Source of the DNA: Candidatus Accumulibacter aalborgensis
GTDB lineage: Bacteria > Pseudomonadota > Gammaproteobacteria > Burkholderiales > Rhodocyclaceae
Length of the DNA stretch: 64,000 nucleotides
Assembly: GCF_900089955.1 (NCBI RefSeq)
Contig: NZ_FLQX01000001.1
Location: 62,001-126,000 of the forward strand
Reading direction: 5' to 3'
The notes below the pieces were generated by a model. The model ran no database searches. It was not told the origin of the DNA and saw only the letters and a list, made by a program, of their open reading frames with translations. A program made the position numbers and the translations under genes. Below are positions 38,616 through 47,926 of the stretch, one piece after another (the first letter of the stretch is position 1; every line of letters starts with the position of its first letter).

Positions 38616-38631
38616 TGGCGGGTTCGAGGCC
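38616..38631 (+). promoter_or_regulatory. Possible sigma-54 promoter upstream of mshA
   Basis: TGGC at 38616-38619 and GC at 38629-38630 give the GG-N10-GC spacing of a -24/-12 element, about 63 bp before the mshA ATG. The inner bases do not match the consensus well, so this is only a candidate, made more interesting by the pilSR pair in the same window. Confidence 0.3.
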
Positions 38632-38693
38632 GATAAGGTCATTGTGTGGAAGCAGAATGATTCCCGGGTGGTGATTTTCTTTAGGAGATGCAA

Positions 38694-39161
38694 ATGGAAA
38701 GCAGGCAACAAGGCTTTACGTTGATCGAACTGATCGTCGTGATCGTGATACTCGGCATTCTGTCGGCAACCGCTTTGCCCAAGTTTTTTGACCTGAGCAA
38801 GGAGGCACGCGCCGGCGTCATGCAAGGCGTCGAGGCCGCGATGCGCGGAGCCGACACGATGGTTTATGCAAAATCCGCGGCTGCCGGCACTACCGCCCTG
38901 GCTTCAAGCTCAGTCACAGTCAATGGGACTGCGGTGGCCACGGTTTATGGTTACGCCGGAAGCGCGACAGCATTGAACTCGGTGCTGACATTGAACCCGG
39001 TGGGCGATTTCGGCGTTGGCGCAATAGCCACCGACGGCAGCATTCAGCACAAGAAAGCCAAAGATTACGCGACCGCACCCGACACCTGCGCCGTGGTCTA
39101 TGTGAAGGCCGCAGATGCAGTGACACCTCCTACCTACACGCTGACTTCAACCGGCTGTTAA
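38694..39161 (+). CDS. mshA: MshA, major MSHA pilin
   Basis: 155 residues, ATG at 38694 chosen because AGGAG lies 6 bp upstream. A short leader MESRQQG is followed by FTLIELIVVIVILGILSATALPKFFDLSKEAR: cleavage after Gly7, Glu5 of the mature pilin present. Two C-terminal cysteines (TCAVVYV and STGC) probably form the D-loop disulfide. Small and first of the pilin group, so the major subunit is the likeliest role. Confidence 0.9.
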   Translation: MESRQQGFTLIELIVVIVILGILSATALPKFFDLSKEARAGVMQGVEAAMRGADTMVYAKSAAAGTTALASSSVTVNGTAVATVYGYAGSATALNSVLTLNPVGDFGVGAIATDGSIQHKKAKDYATAPDTCAVVYVKAADAVTPPTYTLTSTGC

Positions 39162-39249
39162 GCCTTCCGGGTTGCTGCAGGATGAGGGAAGCCCGCCCCC
39201 ATTTTCTCCGAGCGGGCACGCTGCATCCGGCGTGACGCCAAGAGTTGAC

Positions 39250-39708
39250 ATGCCGCGTTCGCCGGGTTTCACGCTCACCGAACTGGTCGTGATCATCGTC
39301 GTCGTCGCCGTGCTGGCGGCGATTGCCGTGCCGCGCTGGATCGGCAAGTCGGGTTTCGAGGATCGCGGCCTGCGCGACGAGACGGCGGCGGCTCTGCGCT
39401 ACGCGCAGAAATCGGCCATCTCGGCACGGCGGCTGGTGTGCCTGAACTTCACCACCAGCGGCCTGACGGCGAGCGTGGCGTCCAGCTTCGCGGCGAGCGA
39501 CTGCAGCGGCGGAACGGCGCTGGGCAGGCCGGGTGGCGGAACGTTGAACGTCGCCGGGACCGGTGGCGCAAGGTATTCCGTGCATCCTGGTGCAACGCTG
39601 ACTTTCAGCCCGCTCGGTCGTCCGAGTCTCGGGACGACGATTGCCGTCGAGAATCTGCCGCCGACGCTCAACATCACGGTAGAGCCCGAGACCGGCTATG
39701 TGCATTGA
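39250..39708 (+). CDS. mshC: MshC-like minor pilin
   Basis: 152 residues from MPRSPG, leader cleaved before FTLTELVVIIVVVAVLAAIAVPRW. Mature Glu5 is present (FTLTE). The GspH-like body has EDRGLRDETAAALRYAQKSAISARR. A minor pilin for priming or tip assembly. It overlaps mshD by 11 bp. Confidence 0.85.
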   Translation: MPRSPGFTLTELVVIIVVVAVLAAIAVPRWIGKSGFEDRGLRDETAAALRYAQKSAISARRLVCLNFTTSGLTASVASSFAASDCSGGTALGRPGGGTLNVAGTGGARYSVHPGATLTFSPLGRPSLGTTIAVENLPPTLNITVEPETGYVH

Positions 39709-40312
39709 CCTCGATGGACTCCGTGCTGGCGCCGGCCAGCGCGGAGCCACGCTGATCGAGTTGATCGTCTTCATGATCATCATCAGCGTCGGCGTCGTCG
39801 GCCTGGTCAGTGTCACGGGCTCGCTGACGCGCGACAGCGCCGATCCGATGCTGCGCAAACAGATGCTTGCGATTGCCGAATCGCTGCTCAACGAAACGTT
39901 GCACCAGCCCCTTACCTACTGCGACCCGGACGATGCCAACTTCGCCACGGCGACCAGCACAGCGGGCTGTTTCGCTACCTCGCAGGACAAGGACGGCGTC
40001 GCCGCACTAAGCAGCGCGACGCCGTCCAGCGAAACGCGCTACGCCACTGCGCCAGCCGCGCAGTTCGACAATGTCGCCGATTATGGCGGTGCCACGAGTG
40101 CCAATGGTCGCCTGCACTCGCCGATCGACGACATCACCGGCGGCAACCCGGTCGCCGGCTACACGGCTGCGGTAGTCGTGACGCGAGCCGGAACGGCTTT
40201 CGGCCTGGCCAAAAATGGTGACGCACTGCAGGTCACGGTCACCGTCTCGCACGCCGGTCAGGATGACTTTTCGCTCACCGGCTACCGCTTCCGCTATGCG
40301 CCGCGCAACTGA
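39698..40312 (+). CDS. mshD: MshD-like minor pilin
   Basis: 204 residues. Leader ends RG before ATLIELIVFMIIISVGVVGLVSVTG, with mature Glu5. It resembles PilV/MshD proteins, whose globular domain follows a membrane helix. Starts inside mshC and overlaps mshO by 17 bp, so the pilin genes are translationally packed. Confidence 0.85.
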   Translation: MCIDLDGLRAGAGQRGATLIELIVFMIIISVGVVGLVSVTGSLTRDSADPMLRKQMLAIAESLLNETLHQPLTYCDPDDANFATATSTAGCFATSQDKDGVAALSSATPSSETRYATAPAAQFDNVADYGGATSANGRLHSPIDDITGGNPVAGYTAAVVVTRAGTAFGLAKNGDALQVTVTVSHAGQDDFSLTGYRFRYAPRN

Positions 40313-41168
40313 TCTCGCCGCGCGCCGACACCTGCGCGGCGTGACGCTGATCGAGATGATCGTCGCCATCGTCGTCACCGGCATCCTGTTGTCGGTGGTC
40401 AGCCTGTTTACGCGCAACCAGATCATGGCTTACTTCGACGTTGCCGCGCGTACCGAGTTGGCCGACGCGGCCGATACCGCGCTGCGCCGCAGCGCGCGTG
40501 ACCTGCAGGCAGCACTGCCGAACAGCGTTCGCCTCTCGGGAAACTTCCTTGAGTTCGTCCCGATCAAGGACGCCGGCCGCTATCGCGCGCAAAGCGGTGG
40601 CGGCGCCGGCGACGACTGGCTGGATTTCAACGACCCGGCCGACCACTCTTTCGACGTCTTCGGGCCACCGGTCAACGTGGCTCTCGGCGATCAACTGGTA
40701 ATCTATAACCTCGGCATTCCGGGGTCGGATGTGTATACCACCACCCTTGCCAACAGCAGTCGCCGGGCCATCGCGCCGCCCACTGGGACAGTCAGCAATC
40801 TGTCCTACACGGTGGGCGGCGCCCAGTTCCCGCTGGCCTCGCCGCAGAACCGCTTTCAGATTGTCGGCGGGCCAGTCAGCTTCGAATGCGCGCCGAATGC
40901 CGCCAGCCCCGATCTCGGCACCATCCGCCGGCACTGGTGCTACGCGTATACCGACCCGCAGCCGACGTCTTTCGGCGCCCTGGCAACCTATCCCGGATGC
41001 CCTGCGGTGCAATCGGCAGTCCTCGTCGCCGGCGTCAGCGCCTGCGCCTTTGCCTATGCGCCGGGCGCTCTGCAGCGCAACGGACTGGTGTCGATGAGTA
41101 TTACCCTGACCCGCAACCACGAGAGCGTCATTCTGCTGCACCAGGTCGACGTGATGAATACGCCATGA
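40296..41168 (+). CDS. mshO: MshO-like minor pilin
   Basis: 290 residues from MRRATDLAARRHLRG, cleaved before VTLIEMIVAIVVTGILLSVVSLF, with Glu5 present. The long body (QIMAYFDVAARTELADAADTALRRSARDL) resembles GspJ/MshO. Overlaps mshD and mshP (ATGA at 41165-41168). Confidence 0.85.
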   Translation: MRRATDLAARRHLRGVTLIEMIVAIVVTGILLSVVSLFTRNQIMAYFDVAARTELADAADTALRRSARDLQAALPNSVRLSGNFLEFVPIKDAGRYRAQSGGGAGDDWLDFNDPADHSFDVFGPPVNVALGDQLVIYNLGIPGSDVYTTTLANSSRRAIAPPTGTVSNLSYTVGGAQFPLASPQNRFQIVGGPVSFECAPNAASPDLGTIRRHWCYAYTDPQPTSFGALATYPGCPAVQSAVLVAGVSACAFAYAPGALQRNGLVSMSITLTRNHESVILLHQVDVMNTP

Positions 41169-41731
41169 AGCCGATGTTTCCTGCGCCGCGACCCAGAGGC
41201 TGTGCAAGAATTGCCGCAGCCCCAGCAGAGCGGGACGACGTACGCAAGCGCGATCCACTGATTTATTCGCCAGCGCTCGGCGGCCGCCAGCGCGGTGTGT
41301 CGATCATCACCGCCATCTTCATCCTGCTGCTCTTTGCCGCACTGGCCGCTTTCATGGCCAGCCTGGTGAGCACCGCCCACATCACGTCGGCACAGGACGT
41401 GCAGGGCGCGCGCGCGTACCAGGCGGCGCAGGCGGGTGTCGAGTGGGGGCTGTTTCAACTTGATCCGAATGGCGATGCCGCTGCCTTGCCGACCTGTTTT
41501 GCGGCCACGGTCCTGACGGCGATTCCCGGCTACAGCGTGTCGGTCGCTTGCACGCGCTATCCGGGAGCCGCGACCCCTTATGCCGAGAGCGGGCGTACGA
41601 TACGCATTTTCGAGATCGTCGCCACCGCCACCGCAATCGGTTCGTCGCCGGTGATAGTCGAGCGGCAGGTGAAGGCGAGGATCGAAAAGTGTCGCGATGC
41701 GACCATCACCGCTGCTCCTTACGACTGCTGA
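41165..41731 (+). CDS. mshP: MshP-like minor pilin, lacking Glu5
   Basis: 188 residues. The leader is unusually long (44 residues) and ends QRG before VSIITAIFILLLFAALAAFMASLVSTA. Mature residue 5 is Thr instead of Glu, as in PilX/GspK-type pilins that cap the pilus tip. Overlaps mshO by 4 bp. Followed by mshQ after 22 bp. Confidence 0.8.
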   Translation: MKPMFPAPRPRGCARIAAAPAERDDVRKRDPLIYSPALGGRQRGVSIITAIFILLLFAALAAFMASLVSTAHITSAQDVQGARAYQAAQAGVEWGLFQLDPNGDAAALPTCFAATVLTAIPGYSVSVACTRYPGAATPYAESGRTIRIFEIVATATAIGSSPVIVERQVKARIEKCRDATITAAPYDC

Positions 41732-41753
41732 GCGGGCATAGCCCGGAGATGCG

Positions 41754-44700
41754 ATGAACGAGGAATATCCTGAATCGCGGTCAGTACGCGGGTGGTGCAC
41801 GACGGTCAGTAGCGCGTGCGTCCTGGCCCTGTTCTTCCCGGCTGAAGGGCTGGGCGCCAACCTCTGCGTATCCAGAGCAACCGGTGACTGGAGCGCTAGC
41901 ACCACCTGGAATAGCTGTGGTGGCGCAGTGCCAGCGGATGGCGATACGGTGACCATTGCCAGCCCCCACACGGTCACCCTGGACAGATCCTCGAATACGA
42001 TTGCCTCACTTACCGTCAACAGCGGCGGCACAATCACCAGTTTTGGAAATTTTGACCTTTATCTGGGCGGAAACCTGGTGAACAACGGGCTACTGGATAT
42101 GGCGTCCGGGAGTCGCACCAACACCATCTATCTCGTCGGAACCGACCTGACCTCGACCTGGTCCGGTACCGGGACGTGGAGCCTGGACAACGTCGATCTG
42201 AATGGTACGGGAAACAATAAGTGCACGGGAACTTGCAAGCTGGAGGTCACCGGGACGCCAACCCTGTCTTTCCTGACGACAAATGTTTTTTCCGGCAACT
42301 CGGTAAGCAAGCTCTTCAACAGCAACAACAACGCGGCGTTTACCGTTCAGTTGAATCGGGCGGGGAACCAGTCTCTGCAGACCACGGGCGCAAGCTATCC
42401 CAATCTGGTTCTTTCGGGCTCAGGAACCAAGACACCAGCCAGCGGTACGCTGACTATTCTTGGCAGGACCACAGTTTCGGCGGGGGTGACGCTGGATGCC
42501 GGCAATAACGATCCCACGATCAATATCGGAGGCGGTCTGACGATCGCTGGAACCTACACGGCGAGCAACAACAGCGCACGACCGCTGACGATTTCGGGCG
42601 ATTTCACCAATTCCGGTACTTTCACAGGCAACACTGCACCGGTCAGTCTGGCGGGAAATTTCGCCAATAGCGGCACGTTCACTTCGGGGGCAGGGACCTG
42701 GACATTCAATGCCAGTTTGCCGAAAAGCATCACCGCCGGTACGCCAAGTTTTCAAAACATGGCGATCAACGGCAGTGGACTAACACTCTCGTCGGGCAAC
42801 GTAACGGTCAGCGGGCTGCTGACCCTGACGAACGGCAATATCATCACGGGGCCGAATTCACTCGTCGCGTCGGCCAGTTGCCCCGCAGGTATCGGCCGCA
42901 CAGCTGGGTACGTTGATGGAAACCTTCGGTTGACCTTCCCATCGGCCTCGACGACATGCACCTTTCACGTTGGAAACGGTTCCTACGCACCGATCGTCAT
43001 CACGAATACCGGTGCGGGCACCTTAACCGGCAGCACGAAGGGCAGCGATTTGCCGCCCAGCGGAACGGCCGGTATCAGTGCCAGCCTGGACGTCAATCGT
43101 TACTGGACCTTGTGGGCTCCCGGCGACACCATTTCATCCAGCACCTACAGCCCAACATTCACTTTTGCAGCCGCTGACCTGGATTCCGGAACGACGACAT
43201 CGTCCTTTATCGTCGGCAAACTGGTCGGCGGCACCTGGTCCAATCCCACTGTCGGCATCAGGACGTCGACGACAACCCAGGCCATCGGCCTTACCGGTGG
43301 TATCGCGGCCCAGACCACCTTTGTGGTTGGCAACGCAGCATCGGCGGTCGACCATTACGAACTGTCGCTGCCCACCAGCAGTATCAGTTGCCTGCCAACG
43401 ACGGTCATGGTGACTGCCTGCGCCAACACCAGCAGCCCGTGCACCAGTACCGACACTTCGGCGAGCGGCAGCACCGCTACCCTGGCGACCACTGCCGGGA
43501 CTTTGGCCGCCACCACGCTGACCTTCAACTCGGCAGGCGTCGCGACGACCACCTTGAGCTATCCGGCAGCGGCCAATGGCACATCGGTATCGATCACGCT
43601 TTCTGGCGAGCAAATCGCCGCCACCCATCCTCGCCAGTGTTGCCCGAACGGCATCAACTGCAGTGCAGCGAGTAGCTGTTCCACTGGTTTCGCTACGACG
43701 GGCTTCATCGTCGCCAGCGCTGCCAACGGCGTGGCGGCGACGATTCCTTCCCAGATCGCCGGTACTTCATCGAACACCTATTACTTGCGTGCCGTCAGGA
43801 CCAACACCACGACCAAGGCTTGCGAGACGGCCCTGACCGGCAGCACGGCGGTCAACATGGCCTATGAATGCAACAACCCGACGACCTGCTCGACCAGCAA
43901 CCTGATGAGCATCAATGGTGGCACCTCGACGACCATCGCGCGCAACGCCAATGGCAGCGTCAGCAGTTACACCCCTGTTGGCCTGGCCTTCGACAGCAGC
44001 GGCAACGCGCCTTTCACTTTCAACTATGGCGATTCCGGGCAAGTCCGAGTGTATGCCAGCAAACCAGCCAGCTCGCCATTTCTCGCCGCCTTGAACGGCT
44101 CGTCGAACGCCTTTGTGACCAGGCCAGCCGGCTTTTCTCTGACCGCCACCTGCGACAGCACGAGCACGACCAATGCCGCCAGTCAGACTTTGCCCAGCGT
44201 GACTGACCCCAGGTTTTGTGCGGCGGGAAGGACTTTCAGTGCGGCCGTTGCCGCTCGCACCTCGGGCGGGGTCGTGACGCCGAACTACGGACGGGAAAGC
44301 CCACCGGAAATCGTCGCTGCTACCTGGAGTCGGATACTGCCGACGACGCCCATGGGTGGCAGCGATGGCCTCTTGCCGTCAGGCGTGTTCGCCTTTGCCG
44401 GCGGCTTTAGCGGCACCTTCACCGCTAGCGGTCTCAAATGGAGCGAAGTGGGCATTCTCGCGGCTGCGCTGACCGTTAGCGACAGCGATTATCTGGGGGC
44501 CGGCAATGTCACTTCGACCGCTTACGTCGGGCGCTTCTATCCCGACCATTTCGACGTCGTCGTCACGCCGCAGTGCGCGGGCTTCGTCTATTCCGGGCGC
44601 GCCACTGCGTCGGCGCCGACCGGGCGGACAGGGCAGCCTTTTACCGTCAAGGCCACGGCAATGAACGGCCTCTCGGCACCCACGCCGACCACCAACTACA

Positions 44701-45431
44701 GCAGTGCCGCCGGATTTTCCAAGGATGTCGATCTGACGCTCTCGGCTGGTGGTGCCGTTGGCGCACTCTATGTCGATTCGACGCCGGGCGGTATCCGCGC
44801 CATCCCGGCGGGCAAGTTTGCCAGCGGCGTCGGGACGGTTGGCTACAGTGACCCTTCGGGCAAGATTTCCTATGTCTTCAATATCTTTCCGACCGTCCCC
44901 ACGGCGATCGCCGTGCATGCGGACGATGTCGATAGCGCGCCGTCGACGGGAACGGACGGAGCGACCTCAGCACGCAGCGGCCGTTTGCAACTGGGGAGTG
45001 CATACGGGTCCGAACTCCTCGCCTTGCCGATTCCGCTGGAGGCTCAACATTGGACTGCCGGGGCCGCGGGCGGCTACTTTGTGACCAACCGTGACGACAA
45101 CTGCACAAACTTCGCAGCGTCGAGCATCGTCCTGTCCAACTTTACGCAGAACCTGGCGGCCTGCGAAACGTATCTTTCGCCGGGGAGCACGGTCACGCTG
45201 GCCAAGGGCAAATCCCCTCTGCGGCTGACCGCGCCAGGTGCCGGCAATGACGGCAGCGTCAGCCTGGCGCTGAACGTCGGCAGTACGGCTGCCGGTTCGA
45301 CGTGCATTTCATCGACACCCTCTTCGGCTGCGGCCGCCAACCTGCCGTGGTTCGGTAGCAGCAACCCGGCCGGGCGAGCCACTTTCGGGGTATTCAAGAC
45401 GCCGTTGATTTATCGCCGTGAAAGTTACTGA
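41754..45431 (+). CDS. mshQ: MshQ, large secreted tip/adhesin-like protein
   Basis: 1225 residues. A signal peptide (about 1-34, ending EGLGA) is followed by a repetitive beta-rich part (about 35-540) that starts with CVSRATGDWSASTTWNSCGG and has tandem strands such as FTNSGTFTGN and FANSGTFTSG, fitting a parallel beta-helix. The C-terminal half (about 700-1225) resembles the DUF6701 domain of MshQ. Cys pairs are spread through it, suggesting disulfides in the periplasm or outside the cell. No sortase or autotransporter signals. It probably forms the pilus tip. Confidence 0.85.
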   Translation: MNEEYPESRSVRGWCTTVSSACVLALFFPAEGLGANLCVSRATGDWSASTTWNSCGGAVPADGDTVTIASPHTVTLDRSSNTIASLTVNSGGTITSFGNFDLYLGGNLVNNGLLDMASGSRTNTIYLVGTDLTSTWSGTGTWSLDNVDLNGTGNNKCTGTCKLEVTGTPTLSFLTTNVFSGNSVSKLFNSNNNAAFTVQLNRAGNQSLQTTGASYPNLVLSGSGTKTPASGTLTILGRTTVSAGVTLDAGNNDPTINIGGGLTIAGTYTASNNSARPLTISGDFTNSGTFTGNTAPVSLAGNFANSGTFTSGAGTWTFNASLPKSITAGTPSFQNMAINGSGLTLSSGNVTVSGLLTLTNGNIITGPNSLVASASCPAGIGRTAGYVDGNLRLTFPSASTTCTFHVGNGSYAPIVITNTGAGTLTGSTKGSDLPPSGTAGISASLDVNRYWTLWAPGDTISSSTYSPTFTFAAADLDSGTTTSSFIVGKLVGGTWSNPTVGIRTSTTTQAIGLTGGIAAQTTFVVGNAASAVDHYELSLPTSSISCLPTTVMVTACANTSSPCTSTDTSASGSTATLATTAGTLAATTLTFNSAGVATTTLSYPAAANGTSVSITLSGEQIAATHPRQCCPNGINCSAASSCSTGFATTGFIVASAANGVAATIPSQIAGTSSNTYYLRAVRTNTTTKACETALTGSTAVNMAYECNNPTTCSTSNLMSINGGTSTTIARNANGSVSSYTPVGLAFDSSGNAPFTFNYGDSGQVRVYASKPASSPFLAALNGSSNAFVTRPAGFSLTATCDSTSTTNAASQTLPSVTDPRFCAAGRTFSAAVAARTSGGVVTPNYGRESPPEIVAATWSRILPTTPMGGSDGLLPSGVFAFAGGFSGTFTASGLKWSEVGILAAALTVSDSDYLGAGNVTSTAYVGRFYPDHFDVVVTPQCAGFVYSGRATASAPTGRTGQPFTVKATAMNGLSAPTPTTNYSSAAGFSKDVDLTLSAGGAVGALYVDSTPGGIRAIPAGKFASGVGTVGYSDPSGKISYVFNIFPTVPTAIAVHADDVDSAPSTGTDGATSARSGRLQLGSAYGSELLALPIPLEAQHWTAGAAGGYFVTNRDDNCTNFAASSIVLSNFTQNLAACETYLSPGSTVTLAKGKSPLRLTAPGAGNDGSVSLALNVGSTAAGSTCISSTPSSAAAANLPWFGSSNPAGRATFGVFKTPLIYRRESY

Positions 45432-45447
45432 CCCGAGCTTCGGCGAT

Positions 45448-45474
45448 GTGGCGCAGGCTGCGTGCCTGCGCCAC
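45448..45474 (+). terminator. Strong 11-bp hairpin between mshQ and mshI
   Basis: Perfect stem GTGGCGCAGGC/GCCTGCGCCAC with a 5-nt loop, 17 bp after the mshQ stop. No U tract. It may attenuate transcription or protect the upstream mRNA, separating pilin genes from the machinery genes. Confidence 0.5.
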
Positions 45475-45558
45475 AGGTGTGAACAATGGACAACACTCCG
45501 CTGTTATTTGCTGCGTTAGCAGGTATCCTTGCACGGACAAACTGTATTGAGCGATGCA

Positions 45559-46533
45559 ATGCTGTCATTTTTCCCCGTTCGACGTCAGCCCGGCTGGATG
45601 GCGGTCCTGCCGCTTGGCGACCGCATTGCGCTGGCGCATGTCGTTCGCGGCGCCGGTGTCCGGCCGGAGGTTCGGATGCTGGCGTCTTTCCGCGTCGAAG
45701 GCAGCGAGGTCGACGCCTTGCGGCGCCTGCGCACGGCACGCCAGCTCAAGGCCTACGCCTGCACGACCTTGATGGCCAACGGCGAGTACCACCTCACGCA
45801 GCTCGATGCGCCGCCCGTTCCCCAGGCGGAGCGCAAGGAGGCGCTGCGCTGGGCGCTCCGGGACATGGTCAGCTATCCGCTCGAAAGCGCCTGTGTCGAT
45901 GTGCTCGACGTGCCCAACGAGGCTCTGCCGCCCGGGCGGTCAGCCGGAGTTCTGGTAGTCTCGGCCGCCGAGCAGGCGGTGCGTTCGCGTGTCGCCGTTT
46001 TCGAGAAGGCAAAGACAGGTCTGGACGCGGTGGACGTTCCTGAACTTGCGCAGCGAAACGTCGCAGCCTTGCTGGAAGACGAGAACCGCAGCCTGGCTTT
46101 TCTCCGTATCGACGAAGCCGGCATGATGCTGACCCTGACTTTTCAGGGCGAGCTGATTGCCGTGCGCAGCGGCGTGATGAATACGCTTGAGTTGAACAGC
46201 GCTTCCCAGGATCAGCGCGCGCACGTCAGGGAGCGTCTGCTGCTCGATGTGCAGCGTAGTCTTGACCATTTTGATCGGCAGTACAGCCGAATTCCCATTT
46301 CCAGGCTGGTTCTGGCGAGTTCTCCGCCGGTCGAGAATCTCGCTGCCGAGCTGGGTGAAAATATCGACGTTCCGGTCCAGGAGATGGATCTTTCGTCGGT
46401 GATGGATTTCCCTGCCGTTCCGGAATTGAACGACTGCCAGTGTCAGGCGAGAAATATTCTGGTGATTGGCGCAGCACTGCGTACGACGCGTACTGCAGGT
46501 ACTACACTAGGCGTCGCCAAGGAAGTGGCGTGA
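45559..46533 (+). CDS. mshI: MshI, PilM-like protein
   Basis: 324 residues from MLSFFPVRRQPGW. It resembles PilM/MshI actin-like cytoplasmic proteins in length and in the order of its beta-strands (MAVLPLGDRIALAHV, FLRIDEAGMMLTLTFQGELIAVRSG). In MSHA systems MshI recruits the alignment complex. Followed immediately by a PilN-type gene whose GTG overlaps its stop. Confidence 0.78.
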   Translation: MLSFFPVRRQPGWMAVLPLGDRIALAHVVRGAGVRPEVRMLASFRVEGSEVDALRRLRTARQLKAYACTTLMANGEYHLTQLDAPPVPQAERKEALRWALRDMVSYPLESACVDVLDVPNEALPPGRSAGVLVVSAAEQAVRSRVAVFEKAKTGLDAVDVPELAQRNVAALLEDENRSLAFLRIDEAGMMLTLTFQGELIAVRSGVMNTLELNSASQDQRAHVRERLLLDVQRSLDHFDRQYSRIPISRLVLASSPPVENLAAELGENIDVPVQEMDLSSVMDFPAVPELNDCQCQARNILVIGAALRTTRTAGTTLGVAKEVA

Positions 46534-47240
46534 GTCAGCAGATCAACCTCTACGAACCCCGCTTGCGGCCGCGTCATGAACTGGCGATAGCGCGTCATCT
46601 GGGGATGGGTGCGTTGGCCTTGCTGGCACTGATGACGGCGATTTCGCTAGGGGCCAGCTTTGTAGTGAACGGGAAAAGCGAAGAGCTTCGTGTTGTTGAG
46701 AAACAGTTGGCCGACGAACGGGCAAAATTGACCGCGTTGAGCAGCACGGTTGCGCAGCGGCGCGTGTCGCCAGCGCTGGCCACCGAGTTGGCCAGCGCAA
46801 AGGCGATGCTCAGTGCCCACCAGGATGTCCTGCTCGTGCTGGAGTCTCGTAAATGGGGCAACAGGCAGGGATTTTCGGGCTTCATGTCTGCTTTCGCGCG
46901 ACAGTCGCAAAGCGATCCCTGGCTGACAGGGTTTCTGATCACCGTCGGCGGTGATGAAATCGAAATCCATGGCCGCCTGCTCGACCCGGCAAGACTGCCG
47001 GCCTACGTGCAGCGCCTGAGCACTGAGCCGGTGTTTCACGGCCGTCGCTTTGCTGCGCTGGAAATGCGCGACGTTGATCCCGGCGATAAGAAAACCGATC
47101 CGCCGGCAATGGCCAGGGTGTCCGAGATCGGCGTGGCGCAACATGGGGAGGCCAAATTGCCGCGTTATGTTGAATTTGTTCTTCGCTCGGAGAATGCGGT
47201 GACCTTGAATGCCGCCGCGCGCACGGGAGATAAGCCATGA
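46530..47240 (+). CDS. PilN-like alignment protein
   Basis: 236 residues from a GTG at 46530 (VSQQINLYEPRLRP). The QINLYEP opening is typical of PilN/MshI2, followed by one membrane helix (GALALLALMTAISLGASFVV), a coiled coil (EELRVVEKQLADERAKL) and a periplasmic domain. Probably partners MshJ (PilO-like). Overlaps mshJ by 4 bp. Confidence 0.82.
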   Translation: MSQQINLYEPRLRPRHELAIARHLGMGALALLALMTAISLGASFVVNGKSEELRVVEKQLADERAKLTALSSTVAQRRVSPALATELASAKAMLSAHQDVLLVLESRKWGNRQGFSGFMSAFARQSQSDPWLTGFLITVGGDEIEIHGRLLDPARLPAYVQRLSTEPVFHGRRFAALEMRDVDPGDKKTDPPAMARVSEIGVAQHGEAKLPRYVEFVLRSENAVTLNAAARTGDKP

Positions 47241-47926
47241 AGGAGCAATGGCTCAAATTCGCTGTGCGCTATGATGCGCTGCAATTGCGCGAGCGCTGGC
47301 TGCTTGCTGCGGCGATGCTTGGCGGCATCGTCCTGGTCGGCTACAGCCTCTTCGTCGAGCCGGTACTGAAGCGTTTGCAGCTCGCCGAGCGGAGTATGAC
47401 CGAACAGCGCATGCAGATTTCCGTCCTGCAGGCGCAGCGGCTGGCGTTGCAGTCAGCCGAGCAGGACCCCGACCTTGTCGCACGCGCCGAATTGGCCGGC
47501 GTGAAGAATCAACTGGGCGAAGTTGGCGGCCGACTCGAGGCCATTGAAAGCGCATTGCTCCCCTCACAACGCATGCCCAGCCTGCTCGAGCAGATGATCG
47601 GACGCGATACGGGGCTGCGCCTGCTGAGCCTGAGAAGCCTGCCGCTTGCGCCTCTGGTGGACAAGAAGACCAGCGTCGATGAAACGGCGCCGGCAAAGTC
47701 CGTCGACAAGCCGGCAAATCCCGAGGTCGGCCTCTTCAAGCATGGTGTCGAGATCAAGCTTGAAGGCAGCTATCAGGCCTTGCTGTCGTATCTCGAGCGT
47801 CTCGAACAATCGAAGTCAGCTCTGCTGTGGAGCAGCCTCTCTCTGTCTGCCGAAAAGCACCCCAAACTGGTGCTGACGCTGACGGTATATACCCTGAGTC
47901 TGGATCGTGCATGGCTGATCGTTTGA
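47237..47926 (+). CDS. mshJ: MshJ, PilO-like protein
   Basis: 229 residues. Short cytoplasmic N terminus, one membrane helix (WLLAAAMLGGIVLVGYSLFVEPV), then coiled-coil (LAERSMTEQRMQISVLQAQRLALQ) and a ferredoxin-like periplasmic part, the layout of PilO/GspM. Part of the inner-membrane alignment complex. Confidence 0.82.
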   Translation: MKEQWLKFAVRYDALQLRERWLLAAAMLGGIVLVGYSLFVEPVLKRLQLAERSMTEQRMQISVLQAQRLALQSAEQDPDLVARAELAGVKNQLGEVGGRLEAIESALLPSQRMPSLLEQMIGRDTGLRLLSLRSLPLAPLVDKKTSVDETAPAKSVDKPANPEVGLFKHGVEIKLEGSYQALLSYLERLEQSKSALLWSSLSLSAEKHPKLVLTLTVYTLSLDRAWLIV

